In this document: positions 8,217 through 17,614 of the stretch, one piece after another
Position numbering within the stretch: the first letter of the stretch is position 1
Layout of the letters: every line of letters begins with the position of its first letter
Source: Fuerstiella sp.
Lineage (GTDB): Bacteria; Planctomycetota; Planctomycetia; Planctomycetales; Planctomycetaceae
Reading direction: 5' to 3'
DNA: 61,461 nt
NCBI GenBank assembly: GCA_029245955.1
Contig: JAQWOH010000058.1
Location: forward strand, 1-61,461
Made by a program: the position numbers and the translations under genes
Notes under the pieces: generated by a model
What the model saw: the letters and a program-made list of their open reading frames with translations, nothing else
Database searches by the model: none
Told to the model about the DNA's origin: nothing

Positions 8217-9452
8217 CTATCCGATGTCCAGTTGTTCGCGGGGGCCCACACCCACAGTTGTACTCATGCGGATGGGGTACTGCTTCAGCAGGGCATCAAT
8301 GTCCGCCAGCGAAAGAGCTCGCACCGTTTTCAGGTCATCAGCGACAGACTTGTATTCTTTGCGGTACACCCAGTTGCCGCCAAGCGAACTCAGACGACCC
8401 ATCGGGCGTTCACCTCGTAATACGATTCTGGAGGCCACTTTATTCTGCGCCTGTTCCAGCTCTGGCTGCAGAATGCCGTTGTTGTTCACTTCCTCAAACA
8501 CGCGGGTCATGACGGCGATATTTTCTTCGACTCGGTCCGGCTGACAGCCCAGATAGCTCATCCATGTCCCGGCACCGTCGTATTCGTTGTATCCAACGTC
8601 AGCAGAGTCCACGTGACCTGGATCGACCAGCTCCCAGAACAGTCGGCTTCCGGAATCATCACCCACAACGACAGACAGCAGCTCTGCCGCATACCGCAGT
8701 TCGTCTGTGCCTTTGGGAGCTGGTCCCATCTGCATGACGTGCTGCTGAACAATGGACCCCTTTGTTACCAGCCTCAACGTCTGCTTTGGAATCGACTCCG
8801 GCAGATCTCGCTCGCACTGACCAGTGGGAATGCTGCCGCAATGTTTCTCAGCCATCGCCAGCAGCGAATCAAAATCTGTGTTGCCGGCAACCACCAGGGT
8901 CATGTTGCCGGCTCTGTACCGATTCGAATGGTAGGTCTGCATCTGCTCGGACGTAAGCGCTGCGACGCTCTCCTTTGTTCCAAGGACACTCCGGCCCAGT
9001 GGATGCTCAGCGAAGTGCGTGGCCATGATTGTATCATAGACGGTAAACGACGGGAGGTCGTCGTACATGCCGATTTCTTCCAGGATGACATTCTTCTCCA
9101 TATCAAAGTCTTCCTGAGCAAGCGACGGTTGCATCATTACCGACAGTAATTCCATGGTTGCGTCCAGGTATTCCGGAAGCACGGCGGCATAATATATCGT
9201 GACTTCTTCGCCGGTGGACGCGTTGTAGTTGGCACCAACTTCATCGAAAATACGATTAACGTCGTCCGCGGAAATTCGGTTGTCGCCTTTGAATGCCATG
9301 TGTTCCAGAAAATGGCTGACGCCGGACACCGCCTCGGTTTCGTCCCGGGCACCGGTGCGAACAAAGAATCCGGCGGCGACACTGTGCACGGATGGATTGA
9401 GTTCTGCGATGACCTGCAGACCATTGGGAAGTGTGTGTTGATGAAACTGCAT
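8217..9452 (-). CDS. M16 family zinc peptidase (catalytic partner)
   Basis: This 411-residue protein belongs to the pitrilysin/MPP-like M16 family. The inverted zinc motif H-F-L-E-H (FLEHMAFKG) lies near residue 48, with the distal Glu in the following helix region (EEVTIYYAAVLPEYLDATMELL, ...ILEEIGMYDD). The later M16 half contains SNRYRAGNMTLVVAGN and the typical SRLFWELVD. It is cytoplasmic or periplasmic without an obvious signal. It follows a second M16 gene lacking the zinc motif by 94 bases on the same strand; such active/inactive pairs are known to work as heterodimers. A weak terminator-like hairpin lies between them. The gene is convergent with the NYN nuclease gene. Confidence 0.93.
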   Translation of the reverse strand: MQFHQHTLPNGLQVIAELNPSVHSVAAGFFVRTGARDETEAVSGVSHFLEHMAFKGDNRISADDVNRIFDEVGANYNASTGEEVTIYYAAVLPEYLDATMELLSVMMQPSLAQEDFDMEKNVILEEIGMYDDLPSFTVYDTIMATHFAEHPLGRSVLGTKESVAALTSEQMQTYHSNRYRAGNMTLVVAGNTDFDSLLAMAEKHCGSIPTGQCERDLPESIPKQTLRLVTKGSIVQQHVMQMGPAPKGTDELRYAAELLSVVVGDDSGSRLFWELVDPGHVDSADVGYNEYDGAGTWMSYLGCQPDRVEENIAVMTRVFEEVNNNGILQPELEQAQNKVASRIVLRGERPMGRLSSLGGNWVYRKEYKSVADDLKTVRALSLADIDALLKQYPIRMSTTVGVGPREQLDIG

Positions 9453-9481
9453 CAGTGGTGGTCCAGAGTTGATGTGATGCT

Positions 9482-9519
9482 AAAAAAAAGTGCCATCGAC
9501 TGCCATCAGCATTCGGCAC
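9482..9519 (-). terminator. Weak terminator-like or attenuator hairpin between M16 genes
   Basis: On the minus strand, GTGCC (9519-9515) pairs with GGCAC (9494-9490) across a 20-nt loop, followed immediately by eight U residues (9489-9482). The stem is only five perfect base pairs, extendable with a bulge, so termination would be partial. It follows the non-catalytic M16 gene and precedes the catalytic one, so it could set their ratio. Confidence 0.3.
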
Positions 9520-9546
9520 AGAGATCATTCGTGGAAAGAATGTCTG

Positions 9547-10809
9547 TCACTCTGCCGGGGCAGTGCCTTTCAGACAACTGGCGTCCAGCGCATCCGGCCC
9601 GATTGTGACAAGTACCATAGAATCCGGCGCGTATTCGAGCGCAAAGTCGCGGACCTGATCCACAGTCAGCGAGTCAATACGTGAGCGAATTTCCTGCAGT
9701 CCCAGCACTCGGCCAAGGTGCAGTGTGTCACGGGCCAGGGAACTGGACCGTGACATTGTCGATTCCTGCTGCATGATCAGCGTGCTTTTTGCACGAGCTT
9801 TGCAGCGCTGCAGTTCGTCTTCGGTGATGCCTTCGTGAAGCCGTCGAATCTCAGCAACCATAACGTCCAGCGTTTCCTGAGCACGTTCGTTGGTTGTGCC
9901 GGCATAACCGAAGACACGTGCCTGATCCTTCTGCGTGTTAATGGAAGCTGAGATCGCATAACACAGTCCGCGTTTCTCTCTGACTTCCGTGAACAGCCGG
10001 GAACTCATGCCGCCGCTGAGCAGACTGACCGTCGCCCACGCTTCGAAGTACCGTGCATGCCGATACGGCACAGTTTTCCACGCCAGGCCGATATGAGTCT
10101 GAGCAGAATCGTGTTCAACATGTTTCGGCGAGGCTTCGACACCGTCCGCATCAAGTGCGACCACCTCTTTCGGACTCCAGCCTTCAAACGCAGCCGCTAC
10201 CGTGTCCTGCAGCTCTGCCGCATTTACATTTCCGGCGACCCCGATGACGGAATGGTTCGGGCAGATGGAGCTGTTGTAATGCTGCTGAACATCCTGCAAT
10301 GTGATGTCCGGAATATTAACAAGCGTTCCTTCGGCCGGATTTCCCCATGGAGCGGAGTAGGAACAGCGGCGCAGAAACTGACCGAGCCGCTGCTGTGGCT
10401 CGTCATCAATAGCATTCAGGGCCTGCTGCACGAGTTCGCGCGACGGACCGAACTGTTGTTCATTAAGATGTGGTGCGGTGATGATCGACGCAATTAGTGG
10501 AATCGCTTCCGCGATTCGGTCGGCGGTCGTTGCTGCGGAAAAAGTGATATAGCCGACACCGCCCGACACACTTCTCTGCAGACCAAGATTGTCCATCGCC
10601 GCCGAAAGTTCGCGAGCGGTCAGATCACCGGCACCTCGCGGAAGCATTTCTGAAAGAATTGCGGCCGTACCGGACTTGCCTGGCTGATCGAAAACACTGC
10701 CGGCAGGAATCATCAGTGTGACTGCGGCGGACTCGACACCCGACATAGGCTCGACAACAACCTGTAACCCGCTGGGCAGCGAAAACGACTCGAACTTCTG
10801 ACTGGACAT
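9547..10809 (-). CDS. M16 family protein, non-catalytic partner
   Basis: The 420-residue protein has the M16 fold (LPSGLQVVVEPMSGVESAAVTLMIPAGSV, later SSRLFTEVREKRGLCYAISA). Where catalytic members carry HxxEH it reads AAILSEMLPRGAG, so the zinc ligands are missing. Known M16 heterodimers pair such a subunit with a catalytic one, and the gene just downstream on the same strand is exactly that. The start at 10809 is chosen because AAAGGA lies seven bases upstream; an in-frame codon ten residues earlier has no such site. It is the first gene of this two-gene unit. Confidence 0.9.
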   Translation of the reverse strand: MSSQKFESFSLPSGLQVVVEPMSGVESAAVTLMIPAGSVFDQPGKSGTAAILSEMLPRGAGDLTARELSAAMDNLGLQRSVSGGVGYITFSAATTADRIAEAIPLIASIITAPHLNEQQFGPSRELVQQALNAIDDEPQQRLGQFLRRCSYSAPWGNPAEGTLVNIPDITLQDVQQHYNSSICPNHSVIGVAGNVNAAELQDTVAAAFEGWSPKEVVALDADGVEASPKHVEHDSAQTHIGLAWKTVPYRHARYFEAWATVSLLSGGMSSRLFTEVREKRGLCYAISASINTQKDQARVFGYAGTTNERAQETLDVMVAEIRRLHEGITEDELQRCKARAKSTLIMQQESTMSRSSSLARDTLHLGRVLGLQEIRSRIDSLTVDQVRDFALEYAPDSMVLVTIGPDALDASCLKGTAPAE

Positions 10810-11622
10810 CTTTTCCTTTGGGTGAAGCTGTAATAACACGAAAACTATGAGCGGTCAGGGACGCCTCCGGAAACACGAATCTTCTTTTGTTGCCCCCCCG
10901 CAATGGCAACCAACGACAGCGGACCTGCGTTGTTTTCAGCTTAACCCGCAGTCCGACCCGAAGACGATGCCCTCGCGAGGTCGAATGTCGACGAATTTCA
11001 GTTTGTGAAGCACAGATTGTCAATCCGACTAACCGTCCTGCGTCTGAAGTTCGTCCAGAGCCGGTATTCGACACTGCCCAGCGACATAAAATCTCGTTCT
11101 AACGATCGGAGGGGCCAGAATCTTCGTGCCCTTTCAGGAACGCATCTGCAGAAAAACTGATGAACATGGCCGGGTCCTGCTCGGCGTTCTGCACAAAAGT
11201 TGCTGTTGTTGTGGTCGGCAGAATGCTCTGACAACACTCCGCGACCCGTTTCACAGCTGGAATTGCCGTGCGGGCCCTGTTGCCAAGTAACTCAACAGTC
11301 CTGCGGCGCGGTTGAACAGCACATGGGACACCTACCTGGAAATTCGAGTTTGTAACGGATAACAACGTGATGTCGCAGAGAAACTGCAATTAGACTCATT
11401 GAAAGCGAATGGGAACAGACAACGGGTTACTGCTGCGAGAAGAAAATTGTTTGCTGTTTGCCGTGTGCTTCTTTGGTTGACCGGACTTGTGCCGCGGAAA
11501 ACGCTGTTAGAATTGTCCGAAGTTGTCAAGCAACACAAGCGTGTATTCTGAACAGGAATCGCAGGACGCGAAGTGCCAGCTGACTTTTCGCAACGGTGGT
11601 GAAGAAGAAAGCAGACCAGCTC
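10810..11622. other. Intergenic region between divergent genes
   Basis: About 810 bases lie between the M16 pair (leftward) and the lactonase-like gene (rightward). A minus-strand frame of about 95 codons at 11099-11389 is open but ends in an unremarkable sequence, has no ribosome site, and matches no family I know, so I do not call it. No tRNA, repeat or strong hairpin is seen. Promoters for both flanking units should lie here but cannot be pinpointed. Confidence 0.5.
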
Positions 11623-12708
11623 ATGAAGTCTTACAGGTATGTTCTACCGATCATCACGCTCATAAGCTGGACAAGCATGGAAAAAGTCGGTGTTGCCGGC
11701 AACTGGTTGTTTGTGTCATTGTTGCAGGAAAAAGCGATTGTTACATTCGAACGTGACTTGGCTTCCGGCCAGATCCTTCGCCGCGGGCGCACAGTATGTC
11801 CTGCCGAACCTGCGATCATGAGTGCCTCCCGAAGCGGTGATTTGTTATTCGTTTCACTGCGTTCAACCGGGCAACTGGCGAGCTACCGCATTGAAGGGTC
11901 GACGGGGGCATTGAAACTTCTCAGCATCGTTGGCGGCGGAGAAGACCCGGCTTACCTTCAGACCGATCGCAGCGGACGGTATCTGTTTACAGCCTATTAC
12001 GCCGGCAACAAGGTAACAGTTCATCGGGTACTTGCGGACGGTCGGCTGAGTGCCACTCCGCTGCAGACCGTGCCGACAGCGGCGAGGGCTCACGGAATTG
12101 CAGTCGATACAAAGAACCTTGGCGTGTTTGTGTCGCACACGGGGGCCAACAGAATTTATCAGTTTCAGTTCGATCCGAAACACGGACGACTAACGGCCGC
12201 TGAACCACCGTATCTGACGACGCCGGATTCGCATCATCCGCGACATTTGATGCTGCACCCGTCTGATCGCTGGGCTTATACCAGTGATGAAGCCGGCGAC
12301 AGCATCAGCATCTATGACGTTGACTCGACGACATCGGCTCTGAAGCTTAAACAGACCGTCAGCTCCATTCCCGGGGACTTTGACGGAGTAAAGAACTCCA
12401 CCGCCCGCTGTGAAATCACTCCAGACGGAAGATATATTTACGTCGCCAATCGGGGCCACGACAGTATCGCCGGATTTGCCATTGACCAGAACACCGGCAT
12501 GGTCAGGTCGCTCGGCCAGTTCGCCACGGAACCCACACCACGTTCGTTCAGTATCTCTGCTGACGGTCGTTATCTGTATGCGGCCGGTCAGGCATCAGGC
12601 CGACTGGTCGTCTACCGGATTGGTGAGACTGGCCATTTGACGAATGTCGGACGGTTCGAATCCGGTCCGGTTTCATGGTCGGCATTATGTGTTGACACCA
12701 CAGATTAG
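11623..12708 (+). CDS. Lactonase-family seven-bladed beta-propeller, secreted
   Basis: The 361-residue protein starts with a hydrophobic signal-like segment (MKSYRYVLPIITLISW) and then shows repeated propeller blades: PAYLQTDRSGRYLFTAYYAGNKVTVH, HGIAVDTKNLGVFVSHTGANRIYQF, PRHLMLHPSDRWAYTSDEAGDSI, CEITPDGRYIYVANRGHDSIAGF and PRSFSISADGRYLYAAGQASGR. This is the 6-phosphogluconolactonase (YbhE/Pgl)-like lactonase family. Because it seems exported, a cytoplasmic pentose-phosphate role is doubtful and hydrolysis of another lactone, or a binding role, is possible. A GTG nine codons upstream is less likely than the ATG at 11623. It is followed after 154 bases by gatB. Confidence 0.85.
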   Translation: MKSYRYVLPIITLISWTSMEKVGVAGNWLFVSLLQEKAIVTFERDLASGQILRRGRTVCPAEPAIMSASRSGDLLFVSLRSTGQLASYRIEGSTGALKLLSIVGGGEDPAYLQTDRSGRYLFTAYYAGNKVTVHRVLADGRLSATPLQTVPTAARAHGIAVDTKNLGVFVSHTGANRIYQFQFDPKHGRLTAAEPPYLTTPDSHHPRHLMLHPSDRWAYTSDEAGDSISIYDVDSTTSALKLKQTVSSIPGDFDGVKNSTARCEITPDGRYIYVANRGHDSIAGFAIDQNTGMVRSLGQFATEPTPRSFSISADGRYLYAAGQASGRLVVYRIGETGHLTNVGRFESGPVSWSALCVDTTD

Positions 12709-12862
12709 GCCGAGAGAATTCGCTGTCCGTCAACTTCGTCGGAGTTGACTGCGTCCCTGAATCTTCATTTTTCGCCAGCACCGCGCGTCGAACGCAGAAT
12801 GCCGGGTTTCAATTGTGGAGCATCAGCTCCGAGCAAGCCGCGTCGGCGGCTAACGACTAATC

Positions 12863-14362
12863 ATGAGTTCACCTTCATACACTGTCATTATCGGGCTGGA
12901 AGTCCACACCCAGCTGAAGACGAATTCGAAACTGTTCTGCAGTTGTGCTAACGAATTCAACCCGGACAATCCCAATACTCAGACCTGTCCTGTCTGTCTG
13001 GGTCTGCCGGGGGCATTGCCGGTGATGAATCGTCATGCCTTCGACCTGTCGCTGAAGACGGCGCTGGCACTGAACTGCACGATCCCGCACTTCACCAAAT
13101 GGGATCGTAAACAGTACTATTATCCCGATCTGCCCAAGGCTTATCAGATCAGCCAGTTCGATCTGCCCTTTAGTGAAAATGGCTGGCTGGAAATTACCAA
13201 TGACGAAGACGGCGGTCCGGTTCGTCGCATCAACATCACGCGTGCACACCTGGAAGAGGATGCGGGTAAGAACGTTCACGATGAGAGTGGACAAGGGGGA
13301 GACAGTGGCGTCGACCTGAACCGTACGGGTACGCCCCTGCTGGAAATCGTCAGCGAACCGGATCTTCGCTCAGCATCGGAAGCACGTCGATATCTCGAGG
13401 AAATGAGAACGCTGCTGCTGTTCATCGAAGTGTCGGACTGCAACATGCAGGAAGGCTCATTGCGCTGCGACGCTAACGTCAATCTTCACATTCACAACGA
13501 GGACGGCACCACGACCGCCACGCCAATTGTCGAATTGAAGAACATGAACAGTTTCCGCAATGTGGAAATGGCGATCGACTACGAAGTGAAGCGACAGCAC
13601 AGTGAATTCAAGAAGACCGGAAAGACCATTGACGATTCGTCCAAGGTGACTCGAGGCTGGGACGCGGAACGAAGTGTCACGTTCGCTCAACGTGAAAAAG
13701 AGGATGTGTCTGATTACCGATTCTTCCCCGACCCCGACCTGGTACCGGTTGTACTGACAGAATCAGAAATTGAAGTTGTTCGCAGGTCGTTGCCGGAAAC
13801 ACCGGCTGTCAAACGCGATCGGTTTCGAACTGAACACGGGCTGACGGAATACGATGCCTCTGTCATTATTGGGCAGGGGCCGGGAATTACGGCCTATTTT
13901 GAGGCGGTTGTGTTCGCGTGTGGCGACGGCAAGATCGCGGTCAACTGGGTCACTCAGGATGTACTGAGAGACCTGAATGCCAGCGAATCAGGCGTTGATG
14001 ACTTTCCAATCACATCGGACCTGCTGGGCACACTTCTGAAGTGGATCACCAGTGAACGTCTGACCAACAAGAGCGCACGCGAGGTATATGCGATACTTAA
14101 AAAGAGAGCGGTAACCGGCGACGAGATTTCAGTGCAGGACGTGGAAACTCTGGCGGCAGAGCGGGAAATTGTACGCGACACCGGCGCGCTGGAAGCCGCG
14201 ATAGCTGCGGCCATCGCGAGTCGCCCCGACGCCGTTGAAGATGTAAAGACCGGGAAACTGCAGGCCGTCGGACCGATGATGGGTATGGTTATGAAACAGG
14301 TGGGGGGAGCAGACCCGAAGGAAGTTCGTGCGATGCTGATCAGTATGATTCAGGATTCCTGA
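12863..14362 (+). CDS. gatB: Aspartyl/glutamyl-tRNA amidotransferase subunit B
   Basis: The 499-residue protein has the normal length and order of GatB. The catalytic cradle domain opens with YTVIIGLEVHTQLKTNSKLF and the zinc-type Cys set (CSCANEF, CPVCLGLPGALPVMN), followed by PDLPKAYQISQFDLP, the RINITRAHLEEDAGK segment and ELKNMNSFRNVEMAI. The C-terminal helical and YqeY tRNA-binding tail (LNLxxS-type linker, then VKTGKLQAVGPMMGMVMKQVGGADPKEV) completes it. In GatCAB it transfers ammonia made by GatA to activate misacylated Glu-tRNA(Gln)/Asp-tRNA(Asn). gatA and gatC are not in the window, so the operon is split in this genome. Confidence 0.98.
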   Translation: MSSPSYTVIIGLEVHTQLKTNSKLFCSCANEFNPDNPNTQTCPVCLGLPGALPVMNRHAFDLSLKTALALNCTIPHFTKWDRKQYYYPDLPKAYQISQFDLPFSENGWLEITNDEDGGPVRRINITRAHLEEDAGKNVHDESGQGGDSGVDLNRTGTPLLEIVSEPDLRSASEARRYLEEMRTLLLFIEVSDCNMQEGSLRCDANVNLHIHNEDGTTTATPIVELKNMNSFRNVEMAIDYEVKRQHSEFKKTGKTIDDSSKVTRGWDAERSVTFAQREKEDVSDYRFFPDPDLVPVVLTESEIEVVRRSLPETPAVKRDRFRTEHGLTEYDASVIIGQGPGITAYFEAVVFACGDGKIAVNWVTQDVLRDLNASESGVDDFPITSDLLGTLLKWITSERLTNKSAREVYAILKKRAVTGDEISVQDVETLAAEREIVRDTGALEAAIAAAIASRPDAVEDVKTGKLQAVGPMMGMVMKQVGGADPKEVRAMLISMIQDS

Positions 14363-14476
14363 TACGGTGGTGGCTCTCAGTCCGGATTCGAACTTCCATC
14401 AGGAAATACAGGGTCCGCTGTCGCTGGTCGCTCCTATAATCCGCAATACGGAAAGTCCCGTTCGCGAAAGACATCA

Positions 14477-15352
14477 ATGAGCCATCCAGTTTTCATGCCG
14501 CGGGAAGAGTACATCGAGCAGGAGTACTTTTTTCGTGTCTATCGCGAACGACTGGAAGAAAACGTCCCCTCGCAGGATATCCTTAAAACCGTTCACGAAG
14601 AGATTCTCAGCACCACGCGTCTGCCGATGGCGGTCGACTTTATGCGCGCGGAAATACTGCACAGCGGTCGTATCAGCGACGCCATGGTCCGACTGCCGCA
14701 CTACTTCACGCCCTTCCAGAGCTTTGTCATCGCGCGAGCCGAAGACGATGTGTCGCGTTTCGAACAGATCACCGGGCTGCAGATTCTTGAACGCGAAGCG
14801 AAATATCGGGCCGGCAGTGCGTCCATGTCCGGCAGTTTCGTCTATCAGTTTGAATGCATCGTCAGAAACCGTCTTGGCTACGGCGACGGACTACGGGCAA
14901 TGGCCAACGATCCGTGCTTTGATAAGAGTTGGAAAACGTGGATCAACGATCTGAACAACAAGCTGGGGGCCAATGAACTGTCCGAAATTGTCTACCGCGC
15001 ATCCGAACATTTCCTGACTCGACGACGGGCCCGCATGGGCACCGTACCCGAGACTCCGGACAATGCTGTGGCGTTGTTTGGTGAACAGGAAGGTCGCATT
15101 GCCAGAGCAAATATCGGCCGAGACCCGATGTGCTTTTTTGCGGCACTGCAGCGACAGCTTAACTATCCGCAGGTGCCGCTCTCCCGCAAGGTCGTGGACG
15201 ACAAGCTTTCTCCCTTCCTTGAATCGCGGCTGGTCAGACTTGAACAGCGTCTGAAGATTGTTGAGATGGAGCAAAAAGGCGGCATCGATCTGACCAAGTT
15301 CTATAAGAAAGAGAACGACTCGGGAAATGGTAACGGCGCACTGGAGAACTAA
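14477..15352 (+). CDS. Conserved-looking cytoplasmic protein of unknown function
   Basis: The 291-residue protein has no signal peptide or membrane helix. It is charged and mostly helical, begins MSHPVFMPREEYIEQEYFFR, and contains LPHYFTPFQSFVIARAEDDVSRFEQITGLQILEREAKY in pieces. A central region is rich in basic residues (FLTRRRARMG), and the C-terminus holds a coiled-coil-like stretch (SRLVRLEQRLKIVEMEQ) before a Gly/Asn tail. I do not recognise a family. It follows gatB by 114 bases on the same strand. Codon use is like its neighbours, so it is probably a lineage-conserved housekeeping gene. Confidence 0.75.
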   Translation: MSHPVFMPREEYIEQEYFFRVYRERLEENVPSQDILKTVHEEILSTTRLPMAVDFMRAEILHSGRISDAMVRLPHYFTPFQSFVIARAEDDVSRFEQITGLQILEREAKYRAGSASMSGSFVYQFECIVRNRLGYGDGLRAMANDPCFDKSWKTWINDLNNKLGANELSEIVYRASEHFLTRRRARMGTVPETPDNAVALFGEQEGRIARANIGRDPMCFFAALQRQLNYPQVPLSRKVVDDKLSPFLESRLVRLEQRLKIVEMEQKGGIDLTKFYKKENDSGNGNGALEN

Positions 15353-15718
15353 GTGGTTCGTTCCGTGTGCGATTGCGGGGGCCACTGGAGTCGTGCATGA
15401 GGTCCCTTTGGCTTCTGTTGCAGGTGTTTCGTCGCTGGCTGCATGTTTCGTCTCGCAATGGCTGCCGGCGCATTGCCGCCTGCTGAATCGTCTTTACGTC
15501 GAACGGTGTCTGTGGCGTGTTGACGATTTCAGTCAACGTTTTAAAGGACTGCCACGCGTCGGGACAGATTACCCTGCGGACGTGCGTTCGGCCGTACTGA
15601 TCCTCGCTGCGACAGCAGGAACGGAATCCAGCCAGCAACGAATGCGGTTCAGGCTGGAGTCCGTGCCGCAGGTTGAGTACGCTCAGGAATTCTATTTCCA
15701 GACAGGCAGGAGAACACG
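15353..15718 (+). other. Intergenic gap without a supportable gene
   Basis: This 366-base stretch holds frames on both strands that run into flanking genes, but none has a credible start, composition or domain. A Shine-Dalgarno-like AGGAG at its right end serves the beta-helix gene at 15719. Nothing else is recognised. Confidence 0.5.
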
Positions 15719-17449
15719 ATGGCTGGCCATTGCCCGCAGAGCGACGCGTTATGCAGCGATTTCAGGGACACCGTCAGGACACGAAGGCTGCGAGTGTCCA
15801 CGTCATGGCTGGCGATCTTTGCGGTATTTGTCGCACACGCCCGTGGCGACACTGTACGAGTCCCCGCAGACCATTCATCAATTCAATCTGCCATTGACAC
15901 CGCATCTGCAGGTGACACGGTTCTGGTGAGTGCCGGGACGTACCACGAGCGCATTCGAATCAGAGCCGGTGTCGCGGTACGGAGCGAGGGCGACGATTCA
16001 AGAGGGGACTCAGGCCTGCAACGGGCCGAACGGACGATCATTGATGGTGACGGCGCCAGCGGCACGGCGCCCGGTGTCTTGATGGCACAAGGTTCGGTCC
16101 TTGACGGATTCACGGTGACGAATGTTGGAGTCTACGACGACAAATCATGGAATCAGCATCACGCCACCTACGGCAATCAACAGGCCCATGAGCATATCGG
16201 AGCACCGGGCACACCGGGCATCGGGATGACGGGTGTTGACTGTCGCGTCTCGAATAACGTGGTGCATCATATCGGATACACAGGCATCGCAATTCAGGGT
16301 GTTGATGGAAAGCAGTGCCAGCCGCTGGTGACGAATAACGTTTGTTACCGCAATATGGGCGCTGGTATCGGATCCATGAAAAAGTCTGCCGCTCTGATCG
16401 AGGGCAACATCTGCTTTCAGAATTTCTATGCCGGCATCGGTCACGACAACGCCAGCCCGATGGTAATCAACAACGACTGTTACGAAAACATTCGTGCGGG
16501 TGTGGGAATCAGCGAAGGAGCCTGCCCCGTGGTCCGTGGAAATAAATGTCATAAGAATCGGCGTGCAGGCATTGGTGTTCGTACCGGTGGAAACACGCAG
16601 CCAATCATTGAAGACAACGACTGTTTCGGCAATCACATGGCCGGCATCGGAGCAGAAGAAGAAGCGTCGCCCGTTATTCGCAGGAATCGATGTTTCAAGA
16701 ATAAGCTGGCGGGCATTGGGATACGCTCGCACGCGACGGCCACAATCACGAACAACAACTGTTATGAGAACGACAGGACAGGGATCGGTCAGGAAAGCGA
16801 CGCCGTCACAACGCTGATTGGCAACCAGTGCCATCATAACGGGGAATCAGGTATCGGCTTCGCGGCCTGCAGCGCCGGCCGGTCAGTCGTCACTAAGAAT
16901 ACTGTGTTTGACAACGCGAAAGTTGCTGTCGGCATCCATTCCGGATGGAAAGTGGTCATGTCCGCAAACAGACTGTCACGGGCGGGCGGCCTGCCCCCGA
17001 TCATGATGGTATTTGCAGGCGCAGATGTAACGTTGACAGACAACGTCATTGAGGGCGGCGGTGTCGCAGGCGTCCGAGTTGCGGGCAGGGTTCGTTTTGT
17101 TCACAACGATTTGGTCGGTACGTCATTGCGAAAAGTCGGTCCCCCGAACTTTGCTGTCTGGGCACTTCCCGGTGCTGACATAACAATGACCGACAATACG
17201 GCACGAAACTGGCGTCATGCCCTGCATGCCACGGAATCTATGGTCCATGCCAGGCGTAACAGAATAGAAAGTTTTCATGGTGCCGCAATTGTCGTTAAGA
17301 AAGCGCCGAACCCTGTGAGCATCGTCAATAACACGGCAGTCTCTGCGAATCCGGATGACAAAGTGGTGCTGCTGACTGACACTTTCGGTATGGTCCGGGA
17401 TAATATGATCGTTGTACCGGACACGATCGATGCTGAAGGCAGGCAATAG
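15719..17449 (+). CDS. Secreted right-handed parallel beta-helix protein
   Basis: The 576-residue protein has an N-terminal arm, then a signal-like hydrophobic segment (STSWLAIFAVFVAHARGD, about residues 28-45), then the start of a pectate-lyase-like helix (SSIQSAIDTASAGDTVLVSAGTY). Residues about 205-385 contain at least seven regular turns of about 23 residues, each with a turn like NxCYxNxxAGIGxxxxAxPxIxxN, in which Asn, Cys and the G-I-G triplet recur. This is the NosD/CASH-type stacked coil used for binding or cleaving polysaccharides. No catalytic Asp/Arg set can be assigned. AGGAG eight bases before the ATG supports the start, which leaves an unusually long hydrophilic stretch before the hydrophobic segment. 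It stands alone. Confidence 0.85.
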   Translation: MAGHCPQSDALCSDFRDTVRTRRLRVSTSWLAIFAVFVAHARGDTVRVPADHSSIQSAIDTASAGDTVLVSAGTYHERIRIRAGVAVRSEGDDSRGDSGLQRAERTIIDGDGASGTAPGVLMAQGSVLDGFTVTNVGVYDDKSWNQHHATYGNQQAHEHIGAPGTPGIGMTGVDCRVSNNVVHHIGYTGIAIQGVDGKQCQPLVTNNVCYRNMGAGIGSMKKSAALIEGNICFQNFYAGIGHDNASPMVINNDCYENIRAGVGISEGACPVVRGNKCHKNRRAGIGVRTGGNTQPIIEDNDCFGNHMAGIGAEEEASPVIRRNRCFKNKLAGIGIRSHATATITNNNCYENDRTGIGQESDAVTTLIGNQCHHNGESGIGFAACSAGRSVVTKNTVFDNAKVAVGIHSGWKVVMSANRLSRAGGLPPIMMVFAGADVTLTDNVIEGGGVAGVRVAGRVRFVHNDLVGTSLRKVGPPNFAVWALPGADITMTDNTARNWRHALHATESMVHARRNRIESFHGAAIVVKKAPNPVSIVNNTAVSANPDDKVVLLTDTFGMVRDNMIVVPDTIDAEGRQ

Positions 17450-17614
17450 CGACTGAGTGGCAGTTCAATTCAGCATGCATAAGACGATCGGAATTCTATG
17501 GCGACAGAAGCGGGGCCGTTGTTCGATTTCGACCGTCGGTTATACAGTTTCGTCACTGCACAGATGTCGTCATAAAGCACTGAACGATTCACGTCCTGCA
17601 GAAGGGGAATTGTG

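Noticed and set aside
11099..11389. A possible 96-residue minus-strand gene between divergent units
   Set aside because: No ribosome site, no family, and an unremarkable composition; a translated search would be needed to revive it.
15327..15929. A 200-codon plus-strand frame bridging two genes
   Set aside because: It overlaps the supported start (AGGAG) of the beta-helix gene in another frame and has no recognisable sequence.
16145..16837. A 230-codon antisense frame over the beta-helix gene
   Set aside because: It mirrors the repeated turns of the sense gene, and its regularity comes from those repeats; it has no start signal.
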